DNA of 64,000 bases from Calycina herbarum (taxonomy: Eukaryota > Ascomycota > Leotiomycetes > Helotiales > Pezizellaceae). The notes under the pieces are model-generated. The model did not search any database. It saw only the letters and a program-made list of their open reading frames with translations, and was not told the origin of the DNA. Below are positions 46,545 through 58,868 of this stretch, piece after piece (position 1 is the first letter of the stretch; each line of letters opens with the position of its first letter). The position numbers were made by a program, and so were the translations under genes. The DNA is taken from the NCBI GenBank assembly GCA_001414485.1, contig LLEY01000009.1, positions 558,001 to 622,000 of the forward strand, read 5' to 3'.

Positions 46545-48128
46545 GATGGCTGAGAGGTACCACGAGTGGTCGTCAGGTTCGCAGGGCTGATGCGTGAGGT
46601 TGGATGTTGGCAGAGGTGGAGAGACAGAACAAAGGAGAAGGGAGCCCAGAGTGCAACTTCATAAGGTGAGGCTACATGAGTTGTGAATGGCAGAGTAGCG
46701 TGCACCAACCTACCATTGTCTGTGTCGTCAGCCTGAGGTCAGAATACTTGCAAGTGTACCCCAGATTTCGGCTTATCATCGGTTGCAGATAACCATTCTG
46801 TCCAACCCCACCCCCTTTTCGCACCTTCCTTCTCTCTCTTCTTCTTCACATACGGACACACAGAAAGACTTTCTCTGGCGCACTCCTTGTTCGCTGACTT
46901 TAAGAAAGAGGCACTCGTTCTTGACTTTGCTAGTATTGCCCCTCCACCAGCACGCCGCTCAAGAAAGATCTTGCCCCGCTCTCTCGAGTGGATTTGATTC
47001 AACATCAGATTCCAGGTTGCTGAGCAAAACAACCAAGAAGAACCCATGCCTATTGGACGAATGGGGTTCAATTCAAGGTTGTTGGTCTTTGCCAGATAGA
47101 CTGTCCGCTCTCTGGCGTTGTTAAAGCCACATGGAAAAGCCGCATTACATGCGGGGACAATAGCCATCGGTTCACAACCTATTCGCTTTCATACTTATGC
47201 TAGGAACTAGTAGGATGTTTGTTGATGGACGAGGGACCATATGGTCAACGGAATAAAGTACCTCCTCCCGTGGCAAAACTTGAAATTCTCTTCCAAAATC
47301 TCACCACAAAAAAAAGGCAATTCTCGTTTTCTGAACACTATCACACGTCGCTCCAACACCAGATGATCAAGACCCAGTTTTCCAGGCCCGGAATGCCGTT
47401 AACTCGGCATCATCTCCTATCAAATTATATTCCCCCCCTTCACGAGTTTCTACCGACACCGGGTCTTCATTCGGCGCGGAACCAGTCCCTCCGCTTCTCA
47501 AAATTCCATCTCAGGCACCACGACTTGAATATAGGGGAGCTGCACTTTTACTTGAAAAACTTCTTCAAGTGAAGTACCGAGCATCATTTCCCAATTGCCT
47601 ACATTTTTCGCGTTTGAGCCTATACTTACAGAGTAGAGCAAGTTTATTATATATTATTCGGTGGGATTCCAGTCCACTCACAAGAATTGGCATCGGATCA
47701 ACCCATCGAATTGCAGATCCGGGGTTCTCTGGTCCGCAAGTGCCCCCGAAGTCATTCGATGTGTTCGAGGTAAATCATGGGCTTTTTGAGGTCCCACCAA
47801 GCAAAAAGCTTCCCGTCGTCGAGCTACCCCCACCTCTTCATGTCGCACAGGAGATAACCTCCTCCAAGGTACAAGGTAGAGTACTTTTTGATCACAAGAT
47901 CCTTGGAATTTCACATTTTACCCTTTTGTTCATCGTCTGTACCCCAGTTTTCCCCTCGGATTGCAGGTCCGGGAAATAAATAAATGGGATGGATATTATA
48001 CTAGATTGCTTTCATTTGTCTGAGCTAGTACGATGTATTTCGATTCCTGGTATATAAGTGGTCGTTTTCCCCAGCAAAGTCGGTTTTTTTTTTCATTCAA
48101 GTTTCTTGTATCGAGTCCTTTCCTCATC
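46545..48128. other. Intergenic region
   Basis: Contains the EAF promoter at the left and the endoglucanase promoter at the right. Overlapping frames at 46739-47979 on both strands have no domains. A TATA-like tatataag near 48050 followed by a T/C-rich block (tttttttttcattc) lies 60-80 bases before the GH5 start. Two similar short stretches (ttgcagatccggggtt at 47710 and ttgcaggtccggg at 47963) recur here. Confidence 0.45.
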
Positions 48129-49321
48129 ATGCATTTGGGGAATTTGTTACTTGTGGCTAGCTCGGCAGTTCTTGCTGTTGCTGCGCCCTCTCTAGAGAAA
48201 ACCAAGAGAGCTAAGAAGTTTCAATGGTTTGGTGTCAATGAGTCTGGTGCTGAGTTTGGAAATACTGCTCTTCCGGGACAGTTGAATAAGGATTATGTCT
48301 GGCCTCCAACGTATGTTCCCTCACGGCAAAAATTACTTCCAAAATATCCAATCTAACATCTCAATCTAGTTCAACAATCGATACTTTGGTCGGGAAAGGC
48401 ATGAATGCATTCCGTAAGCTCATCGTACTCTCTTTGCCTGAAACAAGCTAATAAAACACAGGTGTTCCCATCATGATGGAGCGTCTCGTTCCCACTATAA
48501 TGACTGGTAGCACTAATGCAACTTACCGAGACCCCATGGTTCAATACCTCAACTATATTACCTCCAAAGGCGCCTATGCCATCCTCGATCCCCACAACTT
48601 CGGACGTTACTATGGAAACGTCATCACAGACTACGCAGGTTTTAAGGCTTGGTGGACCACTGCAGCAACCCTCTTCAAGGGCAACGACAAGATAATCTTC
48701 GATTGCAACAATGAACCACATGATATGGGTTCCGCAAGTACGAGTCAATTGATGCAAGCCTGTATCGACGGAGTTAGAGCCAGTGGTGCAACTACACAAT
48801 ACATATTTGTTGAAGGAACAAGCTGGAGTGGTGCTTGGACTTGGTAAATACCCCCTCCCATTCCCTCTCCCGCCAAAGTCTCCCCCTTACCCATCCCAAG
48901 ATCAATGCTAACATATCCCTCCAGGGTCTCATCAGGAAACGGCGCCGACCTCCTAAACCTCAAAGACCCTTCGGACAAAATAATCTACGAAATGCACCAA
49001 TACCTCGACTCCGACGGCTCCGGTACATCAGCAAATTGCGTCAGCGCAACCATCGGTTCCGAACGTCTCGCTGCCGCCACGGCCTGGCTCAAGACAAACA
49101 AGAAGAAGGCTATCCTAGGCGAGTTTGCCGGGGGAAGTAATACGCAGTGTAATAATGCTGTTAAGGATTTGTTGACTTATATGGGAAATAATTCGGATGT
49201 TTGGATGGGTGCCCTCTGGTGGGGAGGTGGACCATGGTGGGGAGATTATATTTATAGTATGGAGCCGCCTAGTGGGACTAGTTATACTAGTACGTTGCCG
49301 ATTTTGGTTAGTATGATGTAA
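48129..49321 (+). CDS. Secreted endo-beta-1,4-glucanase (GH5 cellulase)
   Basis: Four exons (48129-48310, 48370-48413, 48462-48843, 48925-49321) give 334 residues. A signal peptide ([13 protein letters not shown]) ends near AAP, followed by a basic [10 protein letters not shown] that may be a Kex2-type propeptide site. The GH5 core is complete: [37 protein letters not shown]; the acid/base Glu in [27 protein letters not shown]; the nucleophile Glu in [11 protein letters not shown]; and [17 protein letters not shown]. There is no cellulose-binding module. The retaining enzyme cuts internal glucan bonds of plant cellulose outside the cell. With the GH28 gene it points to plant material as substrate. 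Confidence 0.94.
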
Positions 49322-50464
49322 AAAGGGATGGGGTGGGAAGGAAAGAGGGTTGTATATAGGGAGGCAAGGGAGGGATGATGTATCTAAGTTCTTGTATATA
49401 GTTTATTTTTGGTTAGAGAAATTTCACGGGTTCCTTTGTCGGATCATTGCTACGTTTTTTGATGATTTACGGGATCTCTATACCTAGGCTCATATATCAG
49501 GTTTCTGTGCCTTCTTTTGAGCTAGCTGGTGATGTATTTTAGAGTTGATGCGCGCGTCACTTCATCACAGGGCAAGGATACAGGATACGAGCAAGTAACC
49601 TGTTCTATGATGTAAAGATCCGTCTTATGATTGTGAATTTCATCTTATGACACCGGTTGCTTGATGGACTTTTGTAGGCATATACATATATGTACAAATA
49701 GGATGCATTCCAACAGCTCGGGATTCGAAGTAATAACGTGTCCCTTTAGTAAAAGAGTAGGAAGTGGCAATGAAAGACGACCGAAATTCAGTTATGTCTT
49801 CTTGTTACTCTCTTAGGAATTTATATTCGTACCTATGCTCTGATGTTTTACTCTTCATTTGATACTCATATGTCTATCATCATCTTTAATAATAGTTACT
49901 GAAGTCACTATGAACTAACTCATTTCTAAACCCACTTTGAGTTTCTGTTCTTATGTATCAGCTCTTTTGGATCATATGAACATGTAGAGGCGTTTAACTT
50001 TCTTCTCAATTACTCGAACAGTCTCTTAATAATGTTGTTGAAGAGTGGATGTCGGGGAAAAACTCGAAATAAAGGTATATCCTAAGACCGTTGCTTCAAA
50101 CCCCTCTTTTTTATAACACATACGTACTTCAAGTTGTGAACGCGTTCATTTATTTTATACTATAGTGTATTATCTGGTTAAAGTAATTGAAGTGTGAAAG
50201 CGGAGAAACTTGACACGTTGTTCCATAGTTATCCAAAGTATGTTTAATAAAATGCTTGGTTATTTTAATTGCCCTGGGTATTTTGGTACAAATTAGTTCA
50301 ACTTTGTTAAGATCATTTAGTATAAAAAAAGTTTATCGTGAGTGTTGACTGACAGTTGGAATATGAAATTCATAATAGTGGCTGACGAAAGTCACATTCT
50401 ATTCTCTACCCCTGAATCCTCGCTAATCTGTCCGCCTGCTCACTTCCCGTCCCAACCTCAAGTT
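49322..50464. other. AT-rich intergenic region
   Basis: Downstream of the GH5 gene and of the convergent Cys-rich gene at 50465. No coding signal. TA-rich but with normal CA/TG. Confidence 0.45.
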
Positions 50465-50770
50465 TCACACACGGTAATATGCCATCTTATTGCCCCAAAA
50501 TCGATGCGTCTCCCAGAGCGAGTACTCGTCACAATTTCCGCATTTTTCCTTCTCGCAGCCATCGCAATCTTCGTCATCGCCAACGATCATAGTTGCAGTT
50601 CCGCAACAACATTTTCGGTAGGTAACATTTTGTTGGCAGCGCTCACATCGATCATGTTGACATTTGCTGCAGGTTTTGCCTTTGGTTTGTTGCTTGCATT
50701 TGCAGCATATGGTATATTCACCGTCCTTGATGGAGGGAACTGTGTGGTTGGCTTTTGATTTTGGTGGCAT
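50465..50770 (-). CDS. Small Cys-rich protein with two CxC...CxxC-x4-CxxC modules
   Basis: A single frame of 101 residues starting MPPKSK. Two successive cysteine modules are visible: CKCKQQTKGKTCSKCQHDRCERC and, about 10 residues later, a second that begins CCCG, continues through an acidic spacer and ends CDGCEKEKCGNC. Each has the spacing C-x-C...C-x2-C-x4-C-x2-C, suited to two zinc ions. There is no signal peptide, so it is probably intracellular. The plus-strand frame covering the same bases has no feature and is a shadow. The neighbouring divergent gene at 51323 carries one such module and also starts MPP. Function unknown; zinc-ribbon-like nucleic acid or protein binding is a guess. 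Confidence 0.65.
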   Translation of the reverse strand: MPPKSKANHTVPSIKDGEYTICCKCKQQTKGKTCSKCQHDRCERCQQNVTYRKCCCGTATMIVGDDEDCDGCEKEKCGNCDEYSLWETHRFWGNKMAYYRV

Positions 50771-51322
50771 GTTTGTTTGTTTTGTTGGCTTTGGTTGAAG
50801 AATAGAAGCTTTGGATCGATGGTATGATGGTATTGGATACTTGCTGTACAGAAGTGAGATATAAGTTTTCGCTGTTGCGGTTTGTGTTAAGAGAAAGAAG
50901 CTTGGTAGGAGGCTTGGAGTCTTTTATAGACGCCGATGAGTCAACCATGTGGGTGGCTGTGAATATCTCTTCTAATTCATGGCGGATGCTCAAAATTGTA
51001 TTCACTTTAAGGTTGCCGGAGCAGAAAGAAAGAGAACCCTTGAACAATAGCAGCAACAACAATAGTATCAACATTCACACATTCACCAGGGAAACGAGTT
51101 GACGCAACAGTGGTGGCTGCCTGAACAGACTTATAGCCCAAGTCTATTTAAGGAGATGCTCAGCCATCACCCACCACAGACAGACAGATATAGATTACCT
51201 ATTAAAGTAAACTCAGCCAAGGTAAGTCCCAGCCTTGATCTTCATCAACTTTGCGCTAATTGTATCAGAAAGATCAACTGCAATCTCTTCTTCATCGCCT
51301 TTGCCTTCCACACGTCAACAAA
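50771..51322. promoter_or_regulatory. Shared divergent promoter region of the two Cys-rich genes
   Basis: A 552 bp gap between the start codons of two divergently transcribed, sequence-related genes. It includes a (CAA)-rich stretch near 51047-51066 and likely leaders for both genes. A shared regulatory region is inferred from layout only. Confidence 0.4.
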
Positions 51323-51885
51323 ATGCCTCCGAGACGTCAATATTATTACGACGACTACGACGACGATTACCCACGATTCCTCAACCAAAGAGTCTGCGTG
51401 CCCAGAAAATATGTTATATTCACCTGCTGCAAATGCAAGCTAGACAGCAATATTGATCTCGGTTATTGTCCACATTGTGCAACACCTCGCTGCAAGAACT
51501 GCAATTACATGGAGGCGGAGCATACGAATGTTGTTTGGTGGGTGCTCTCGAAGTTTCCTTTTTCCCCACTCTATTTAGACCCATTTCTGGAAATGGAAAG
51601 ACTGACTCGGAGATGTCTCACAGGGATAAGGCGTGTTATGAACAAGATCATGCATACGACAGCCAGATCGAGGAGTATTCCGAGGAAGAAAATGAGGAGC
51701 ATCGAGGCGAAGGGGCGAAGAATCGGGAAAAGGGTCGTGAAGGGGGAAATGAGATCAACGGGGGCGACAAAAACAAGAATGAGGGCAGAAGTAAGAAAAT
51801 AAAGGGATCCGGTGAGAGGGTGGAGAAGGGAAAGAAAGTGTCATTGAACGAGGCGATTGACTCGGAAGATCTCTATGATACATAA
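51323..51885 (+). CDS. Cys-rich protein with one zinc-type module and charged tail
   Basis: Exons 51323-51541 and 51601-51885 (GTGCTC donor, AAAG acceptor, phase 0) give 167 residues. It starts MPPRRQYYYDDYDDDY, then has the module CCKCKLDSNIDLGYCPHCATPRCKNC, spaced like the modules of the divergent neighbour, and ends in a very charged Glu/Lys/Gly/Asn-rich disordered tail (EEYSEEENEEH; GGDKNKNEGRS; EAIDSEDLYDT). No signal peptide. The splice moves from the WW codons into TDSEMSH; without it the frame continues into an Arg-rich sequence ending at 51802, a less likely product. Function unknown. Confidence 0.6.
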
Positions 51886-52849
51886 ACTGGATATACGGTC
51901 CTAGAATTTGGGCTATACTTATCTATGAGAAGTCGCCGTAAAGTGTACTATGATTCCTAATTCTCAATCTTCCCAAAAACAACGTTCATACCAACCCGCT
52001 GGAGTGAAAATTCAAAGTGATTACACGAGATTGAGATATAAATCAAAGTAGCGAATAAATAATGCCCTTTGAAGAGAACATGGAAGACAATATTAGCGAA
52101 GGTGATAGTAGCAGAAAGTGCGACATGGAATCGACTCACAGCCAGTATGGCAAAGAGAATGGACAGCGGCCAGTATGGAAATTCTTATGGTGTATCAAAA
52201 TATAAAAACTCCTGGTAGAATATATGCAGGGAAGAAAAATAGAACCAGCTGTTAACAATACTACAAACCACACGTGGGATCCATTTTCTCAAAATCATAC
52301 TATGTAATACATACGAAACGAACTGGTATGCTTTATTAACCAATTACAACTTTGATCAATTCTTTCTAGACTGTGAGTTAATCTCTATAATCTGTTTATC
52401 TAACTTAAATTCCTAGAATAATAAAGTAAAATAAACGTGACTTAGATGAGTATCTATACTCTATACTCTCATGACGTTATGGACTTTAGTTAATTAACTT
52501 AATTCTATCAAACACTACCGAACAATAAAATTCAATAGTTGAATTTATTAGAAACACTACTTAATACTACAAAGTAGTAAAAGTTTGGTCAATATCATAA
52601 TTGGCATACTAGAACCAGCTGGTATTGAAGGAATTTCGCGTGGTGTAAACAATGAACATTTAGCGAGATAATTCACCGGTATAAAAGTTCCAGTAGTTGT
52701 TATACAGATACAGGACATCACATCTTCTCTCAAATTTGCCCCAGTTTGGTCTCCTGCCTCCTGCCTCCAAGCGTTGGAAAGTAGGGAATGATGAGTGAAT
52801 CAGAGATTAGAATTACCGTTCTAACAGAAGGAACTTTTGCCAGGGCAGT
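51886..52849. other. AT-rich intergenic region
   Basis: No coding signal; the frame at 51957-52139 has no recognisable feature. Strong AT bias at 52260-52600 with scattered TTAATTAA-like palindromes. Confidence 0.45.
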
Positions 52850-54274
52850 CTATGCCACCAACACCTCAGTAGGGAGTTGGTGATAGAGCTGATAATCTAA
52901 CTCCTGGGACCACTCCAAGACAAAGAATTTCGTCAAGGCAACCACAATATCGGGATTGAAGGCGGTCTTGATTCCCTTTGAGTCCTTTGATTCTCTCCAG
53001 AAGTCGGTGTCATCTTTATTGATGTCCAGCATTTCCTTCGAACCTTCTCTGTGCGAGGCTTCCACGATAGCAACGACAACCCGGACTAAGTCTCCACTAT
53101 TACCACCAGCTGACAAGATTGATGATTGAGCCATCTCCCCCATAGAATCATGCACAAAGTTCTCGTCCCAACCCATCTTGACCAAGCTCCCCTCAACTGT
53201 AGACAACCCTTCTTTCAACTTGGTTCCTAGCTGGGACCGGTAAAGATTCATAACTGAAGTTCCATAAGCAAGGAGAATATCTCTTAGTCCTCTATGCATC
53301 GACCATGAGAGTTGAGACCAAGGAAGACAATCCAAAGCCTTCGCTAATAGCTGCTCCACTTCTTCTGGGACAAAGACCGTAGCTAAACCATTTTCCGAAT
53401 CCAAAAAGGGGACTTCAAGCTTGAAATTTCCCTCTGGCTTCGTATCACAGGGTATTAAAACCAATAAATCCACCTCAAAGACTTTTCCACCCATCATATT
53501 GTATAAATGGCGAGTCCCATGAGCACCGGGAAACCCCTTTTTTTGTTCTTGCAAAATCCAAGGTCCCTTCCCCTTGGCTCGACCTGGGAATGCAAGTTTC
53601 CAAGATCTTCCATCTGAGACAATCCCACAAAGCATCTCTATACACTTATCTACACGCACAGGAAAGCTGGCGGGATACACATCTGTCTCAATTTTGTGAC
53701 TATCGTGTGCCGCGAGAGAGACGACGCATGGTTTTCCAATGGGCCACGCAATGCCCCACTGTCCACCATAAGAGGGGTATGCAGAACGATAACCCGAAGC
53801 AGAGGAATAGCTGAATGTGGGACGGGCGTTGGTCAAGGCGAATAAAGTCATCAATGTTGTGCGGGAGATCTTGATGCAGAGTTTTCCTTCGTGAAATGTC
53901 AAAGGTTCAAGAGGGACTGATTGGGGTTTGGACGAGCTCTCAGATGGTGTACTCATGTGGATGACGCTCATTATGGTTGACCAGGAACTTGTTCCTCTTT
54001 CTCTCAGTGGTAGTCGGGACACTTGAACGTCATTGATACCACAGAACTTGTCTGCGAGTCTCGCGGTGATCGCTGGTCCCAGAGGGGGGGTTGGATTGTT
54101 CAATATCCTCCAGTTTAATTTGGGGTTGTACCAAGGTCCGAGCTGCAATTCAACATCGTAATCCTTCAAAATGGCAGAACGAGTGTTTTGTTCCTTCATG
54201 TATAGGACAATGGCTGCAATTGCCAGCCCATACGAAGCACCCTGCAAGAGCTGAGTATTTTGGAAGGATGTCAT
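52850..54274 (-). CDS. Unknown protein with N-terminal membrane anchor
   Basis: A single-exon gene of 474 residues. Residues ~11-27 (GASYGLAIAAIVLYM) form one hydrophobic helix, probably a signal anchor, followed by a charged MKEQNTRS. The rest is soluble-looking, with features such as LGPWYNPKLNWRILNNP, SYSSASGYRSAYPSYGGQWGIAWP, GFPGAHGTRHLYNMMGGKVFEVD and a helical C-terminus ending PTEVLVA. No catalytic motif or named domain is recognised. It is transcribed divergently from the NLR-type gene at 54838 across 563 bp, so co-regulation with that locus is possible. Absence of introns and a continuous long frame support a real gene. Confidence 0.75.
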   Translation of the reverse strand: MTSFQNTQLLQGASYGLAIAAIVLYMKEQNTRSAILKDYDVELQLGPWYNPKLNWRILNNPTPPLGPAITARLADKFCGINDVQVSRLPLRERGTSSWSTIMSVIHMSTPSESSSKPQSVPLEPLTFHEGKLCIKISRTTLMTLFALTNARPTFSYSSASGYRSAYPSYGGQWGIAWPIGKPCVVSLAAHDSHKIETDVYPASFPVRVDKCIEMLCGIVSDGRSWKLAFPGRAKGKGPWILQEQKKGFPGAHGTRHLYNMMGGKVFEVDLLVLIPCDTKPEGNFKLEVPFLDSENGLATVFVPEEVEQLLAKALDCLPWSQLSWSMHRGLRDILLAYGTSVMNLYRSQLGTKLKEGLSTVEGSLVKMGWDENFVHDSMGEMAQSSILSAGGNSGDLVRVVVAIVEASHREGSKEMLDINKDDTDFWRESKDSKGIKTAFNPDIVVALTKFFVLEWSQELDYQLYHQLPTEVLVA

Positions 54275-54837
54275 TTTTTAGAATCTAAGACACTTAGTAT
54301 TCTCTTTCTGACCTGGATACTCTGAGAGTTAGGAGAGCCTACCTTTGGTAATTAAAGACTCGCGGTTCGCGAAGGTGAAGAAAGAAAGCGAACAATCTGG
54401 AAGTTTATTCAATGAACGACCCTTCCAATTTTAGTTGCAGAACGGATAAATTCACTCTGTTAGTGATAACGCGTTCGTTAGTCAACCAAAAGCCTGCATG
54501 TTTGGCCGAAGACGAAGGCCGAAAACCTATTGAGGTTAGCTCATTGCATTATCGTGATATAGAGAGAGCCGATTGGTGGCAAAAAATTGGTTGGGCTGAG
54601 GCGTTACCAGGGTGAGGTATCGAACAAGGTTTTACAATTGGTTTGTTTTTCAAGTGATACAACAGCCTGCCACAAGCAACCTGGTGGGAGAAATAGGCAG
54701 CCTAACCCCCGCTTTCAAGTAATTCTTCATCAAAACACCCGCAACTTTCTACCCCGCTATAGAGAACTCACTAGTGTACCTGAAGTCAAGTAGTTTACGA
54801 AAATCATAAGAAGCGGTTCCCTGTACTCCGTACCGTC
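54275..54837. promoter_or_regulatory. Divergent intergenic region between the unknown gene and the NLR-type gene
   Basis: 563 bp separate the two start codons. Frames at 54412-54793 have no domain. It must carry promoters for both directions; no specific site is recognised. Confidence 0.4.
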
Positions 54838-57800
54838 ATGTCTGGGGCCGAAGCTGTCCTTCTCCTTGGTATCATCTCAAATACACTTCAGCTCGTCGAT
54901 TTTGCTGTCCAAGCCTTGGACCGAATCAAAGAATGTAAAGAAGATAGCACGCACCTTCCAAAGGTGTTTTGGAACTTACAGAATGTGGGTTCCCCATGGT
55001 TTTGACAAGTTGCGACTAATGCCATAAAGCAATTGCCGCTCATAGCACATGCTCTTGAGATAACCTGCAAACAAGCTGAGATTGATGATGAGTTCAACGA
55101 AAGCTCATCCAAGGTCCTTTTCCCCGTGATAAATGCTTGCCAATTGGATGTGAACAAGTTGAAATCAATCTTAGAGAAGGTAGCCGGCTCAACTTTTGCA
55201 ACTGGTTGGAAGCGAAACCTCAAAGTAGTGACTAGCATTTTTTACGACAAAGACGTTGAAATAATCGCCAACTCTCTCTCTCAGTCGTTGACAGTCATTA
55301 ACCAATATCATGGAGCCTACACAGCGGCCACGACAGGGACTGTCTTGCGAAAGCTCACTGCGGCTGTTGCAGCAATTCCCGAAAAGGAGGCACAAGGCGA
55401 CTCTTCGAGGTTTTATTTCATGGTTCCAACAGTTTGGTCAGATGAATTTAGCGGAAGAAGAGATACGATGCGACGCCTCGAGAACCTAATGTCAAATGAG
55501 GGAAAACATCGTCGGGTAGCGATCGTTGGCCTGGGTGGCATTGGCAAAACACGAGTAATGCTCCAATACGCATACCAGTCAGTGACTAAGTTAACCCTCT
55601 ACAATAACCTTGGTCCTAACTTTGGCTAGGTTTAAAGACTCGGATATGATTTCGGTGTTTTGGTTACATGCAAGTAGCATGTCACGAGTAAACAAAGCCT
55701 GCTTGGAAATTGCGAAGATAGTCAAGATTCCCGGGTGTGACGACCCGAAGTCTAACAAGCTTGAACTGGTGAAAGAATGGCTTGAAAGTCCGCAATCGGG
55801 TAAATGGTTGCTTTTGGTGGACAACGCAGACGATTTCGACTTGTTTTTTGGTTCCAGACAACTTGCGCGGTCACTTCCACGATCCAACGATGGCGCAATA
55901 GTCATGACAACTCGTGACGCAAAGATTGGAATGGAATTCGCGAAATCGTCCAGAATTTCTCTCCAGGCACTTACTATGCAAGAGTCAATGGAATTGGTCG
56001 ACGCGCGGCTGAGCGCCGGGGATGTTGACAGTAGCGAGGATGAACTGCGAGAGTTGAGTGAAGAGCTCTGTGGTATCCCACTTGCACTGGTTCAAGCATC
56101 CTCGTTCATAACACAAAATTATCTTTCTATTCCGAGTTACTTGGAGCTTTATCGTGGCAGCGACAAGGACAAGATTGCGCTTTTGAGTGAAGATTTTGAC
56201 GATGAAGTCCGAGACGCAGAAACCCGAAATCCTGTTGCAACGACCTGGAGCGTCTCTTTTGAGAGTATTCGAAATCGGGACCCTTTGGCTGCCGAAATAT
56301 TGTCCGTCATGAGCATGCTCGACGCCCAAGCTATCCCAGAATCGCTGATTCGGTTTGGCCATGAACACGATAGCATGAATCACTTGAAATTCAGTAAGGC
56401 TATGGGTACTCTGCAAGCTTTTTCCATGATCGGAGCACGAAAAGATGCAAAAGATGCCCCCGAATGGCAAGGTCGGCGTGAGAGAGCTTTCGACCTCCAT
56501 CGCTTGGTGAAACTTGCCATGCGTAGTTGGCTAAGTCATCATGGAGAGCTTGAAAGCTACACTGCAAGGGCATTAGCGATTATGGCTGAGAGATTTACTG
56601 ACTGCGACTGGGAAACGAGGGGAAAGTGGACTACCTATTTACCTCACGCGGCGGTACTTCTTGCTTCAGACCACCTATCCCGCCTTGAAGATATCGTAGT
56701 ACCTATGCAAGTCGAGCATGGGAAATTGGAAGAATCGGGTACTGTTAATCACATACCAGAAGGAATCGTTTGCCCAGTATGTACAGCCAGTTTGTTCGCT
56801 ATTTTGTCAACATGCCATTACACTCTCGGAAGACCCCTCATCAGCCTCGAAGAGGGTGAGAAGGCATACCGGCTTCGGCGGTAAGTGTTTTTGTTCCTTC
56901 TCTTCAATTCCTCGTCTAACACAACTCCGCGCAGAAAATTCATGGGGGAAACGCATCGGGAGACACTTGCAACACTTGATTTAATAGCCAGACCCGCCAA
57001 GGATTTATACATGTTCCCAAGAGCCGTCGAGGTATGCCAGCTTGCCATCAAGGGGAAGTCGGAAACTCTTGGTCCTGATCACCCCTCGACGGTGGCAAGC
57101 ATGGCACAACTTGGATTAACATATAGGCCAATGGGCAAGCTCCATGAGGCAAAAAGAATTGGCATGCTTGCTTTGGAGAAGCGGATCAAAGTCCTGGGAG
57201 CTACTCATCCAGATACTCTCACGTCACTAGGCTGTGTGGCTACGGTGACACGTGCTTTGGGGGATTACGAAGGCGCTGTGAAGCTTGAAACTGAAAGGCT
57301 TCAAGGGTGGGGAAAGCTCCAGGTATCATCACATCCCCAAAAACTCGAGGCCATCGCGGGGCTCGGTTGGGCATATGCGGCACAAGGAAAATACGACCAA
57401 GCAGCTCAACTCACGTCTCATTCTCTCAACGACCAACTTGAGATACGAGGCCTGAAGTACTTGTTCACATTGTGGACGATGTCTAATATGGCCGTCATCC
57501 TCGGCATGCAAGGCAAATATTCTGAGGCTGAAGAACTTGGTGAACGGACATTGTCGCTTAGAACTCAGTACTTGGGAGTTTCACACCCATTCCGTTATGT
57601 GTCCAAGCTCCATCTTGCTTGGATATATAACGAGACAGGAAGATACCAGAGTGCCGAAACCATTGAGCTTGAAGTAATGGCTTTTCAGAAGAAGTTTTAT
57701 GGAAGTGATTTCCATCACGAAGTTTTGCTCACAAAATCACAACTAGCATCGACGTATGCATTTCTAGGGCGACACCACGATGCAGAATCTATCAAACGAG

Positions 57801-58288
57801 AAGTTTTGACAGGAAGATTGAAACAAACCGGAGAAGAACACCCAGTCACCTTGCGTTGCAAGTCTACCCTTGGAATGACCCTTATGGAACTCGGAGAGAT
57901 ACCGGAAGCCGAATTTCTGCTCGTGGAGGCTTTTGAAGCGCAAAAGAGAATCCTAGTGGCCCATCATCCAGAAACTATCACGACCATGTCACGAGTGGCC
58001 AGACTCTATCACAAACAAAGCCGATTGAAAGAGGCCGGTGAACTCTATCAACAAACTGTTCAAGCTTCCATAAGTGCACTGGGCGTGGAGCATCCCAGGA
58101 CAGATGGGCGTATAAAAGACCTCAATCAATTTGAAGAAAACTGCCAGGGCCTAACAATAAATGCTAATGCCAATGAGTCTCTTACACAAACATCCTTCGG
58201 AATAAGTGCTGATATGGATAATTTGAGATTGGCAAAAAATGAGGGGAAAGAGAATGGATATTCATTCCAAAACAAGCCTGGTAATTGA
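54838..58288 (+). CDS. NLR-type STAND protein: SesA-like N-terminus, NB-ARC, TPR repeats
   Basis: Exons 54838-54984, 55030-55577, 55630-56880 and 56935-58288 give 1099 residues. Residues 1-~150 (SGAEAVLLLGIISNTLQLVD; FWNLQNQLPLIAHALE; a helical bundle with KxxxxILEK) resemble the SesA-like domain fused to fungal NLRs. NB-ARC follows: Walker A GLGGIGKTR (~227-235), Walker B WLLLVDNADD, the sensor MTTRD, the GLPL-type CGIPLALVQAS, and DLHRLVKLAM in the MHD position. About eight TPR repeats of the kinesin-light-chain type (GxxHPxTLxxxxxLxxxYxxxG) fill the C-terminal half. Such proteins act as regulated switches in fungal self/non-self recognition and host defence; the TPRs sense ligand. The apparent TGA at ~55003 lies in a 45 bp intron (GTGGGT, branch CTAAT). 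The frame looks intact. Confidence 0.9.
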
Positions 58289-58868
58289 CTAGCAATTATG
58301 AGATGGATTGCCACGCGAGAAGAAAGGTTTAAATAACTTATGTACAAAATAACTCGGGGTATGTGAGGCGAATATCTATCTTTGGCTAAGCGAAAAATAG
58401 GAAGGATTTGGTCCTTCCCGATAAGCACAAGTCTTTCTTTCTCCACGTAAACCTTTATAAGACTTCTAGTGGATGTCTTTTCAAAAACAAAAACAGCTGT
58501 GTAAGACAGAGGAGAATGAGCTTCTAACTGAAATCCTGTACCCTTTCAATCTCCCTCACAGTGAAATAAGCTGCGAGTTTCAACTATTTACAATTCAATC
58601 TCCTCAATGGTAAATCTCATAGCTAAACTCCTAGAATACATGGACAATGAATACTGATGAGACGGAAGAATTATGATGAGATGGATGAATACTAATTCTG
58701 AGCCTCTTTGGTATCTTCCCCACTCCAAAATACTGCGAATTGATAGAGATTCCGATGAATTCTGCGTGCCTTTTCATGCGGACGATTTTGTCAATCTTAC
58801 TACAATGTTCAAATCACAAAGCAACTCTCACCTTCTAGCGGAGTCAAAACAATGTTACTTTCTTGCCA
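58289..58868. other. Tail-to-tail intergenic region
   Basis: 580 bp between the stops of the two convergent large genes; it holds both 3' ends and presumably both polyadenylation sites. Nothing else seen. Confidence 0.45.

Noticed and set aside
50342..50758. 138-residue plus-strand frame with hydrophobic stretches
   Set aside because: It is the antisense shadow of the Cys-rich gene at 50465-50770; its apparent membrane helices arise from antisense Cys/Lys codons.
54985..55029. In-frame TGA near the start of the NLR gene, suggesting a pseudogene
   Set aside because: A 45 bp intron with GTGGGT donor, CTAAT branch and AAAG acceptor removes it and joins FWNLQN to QLPLIAHALE, the expected SesA-like sequence.
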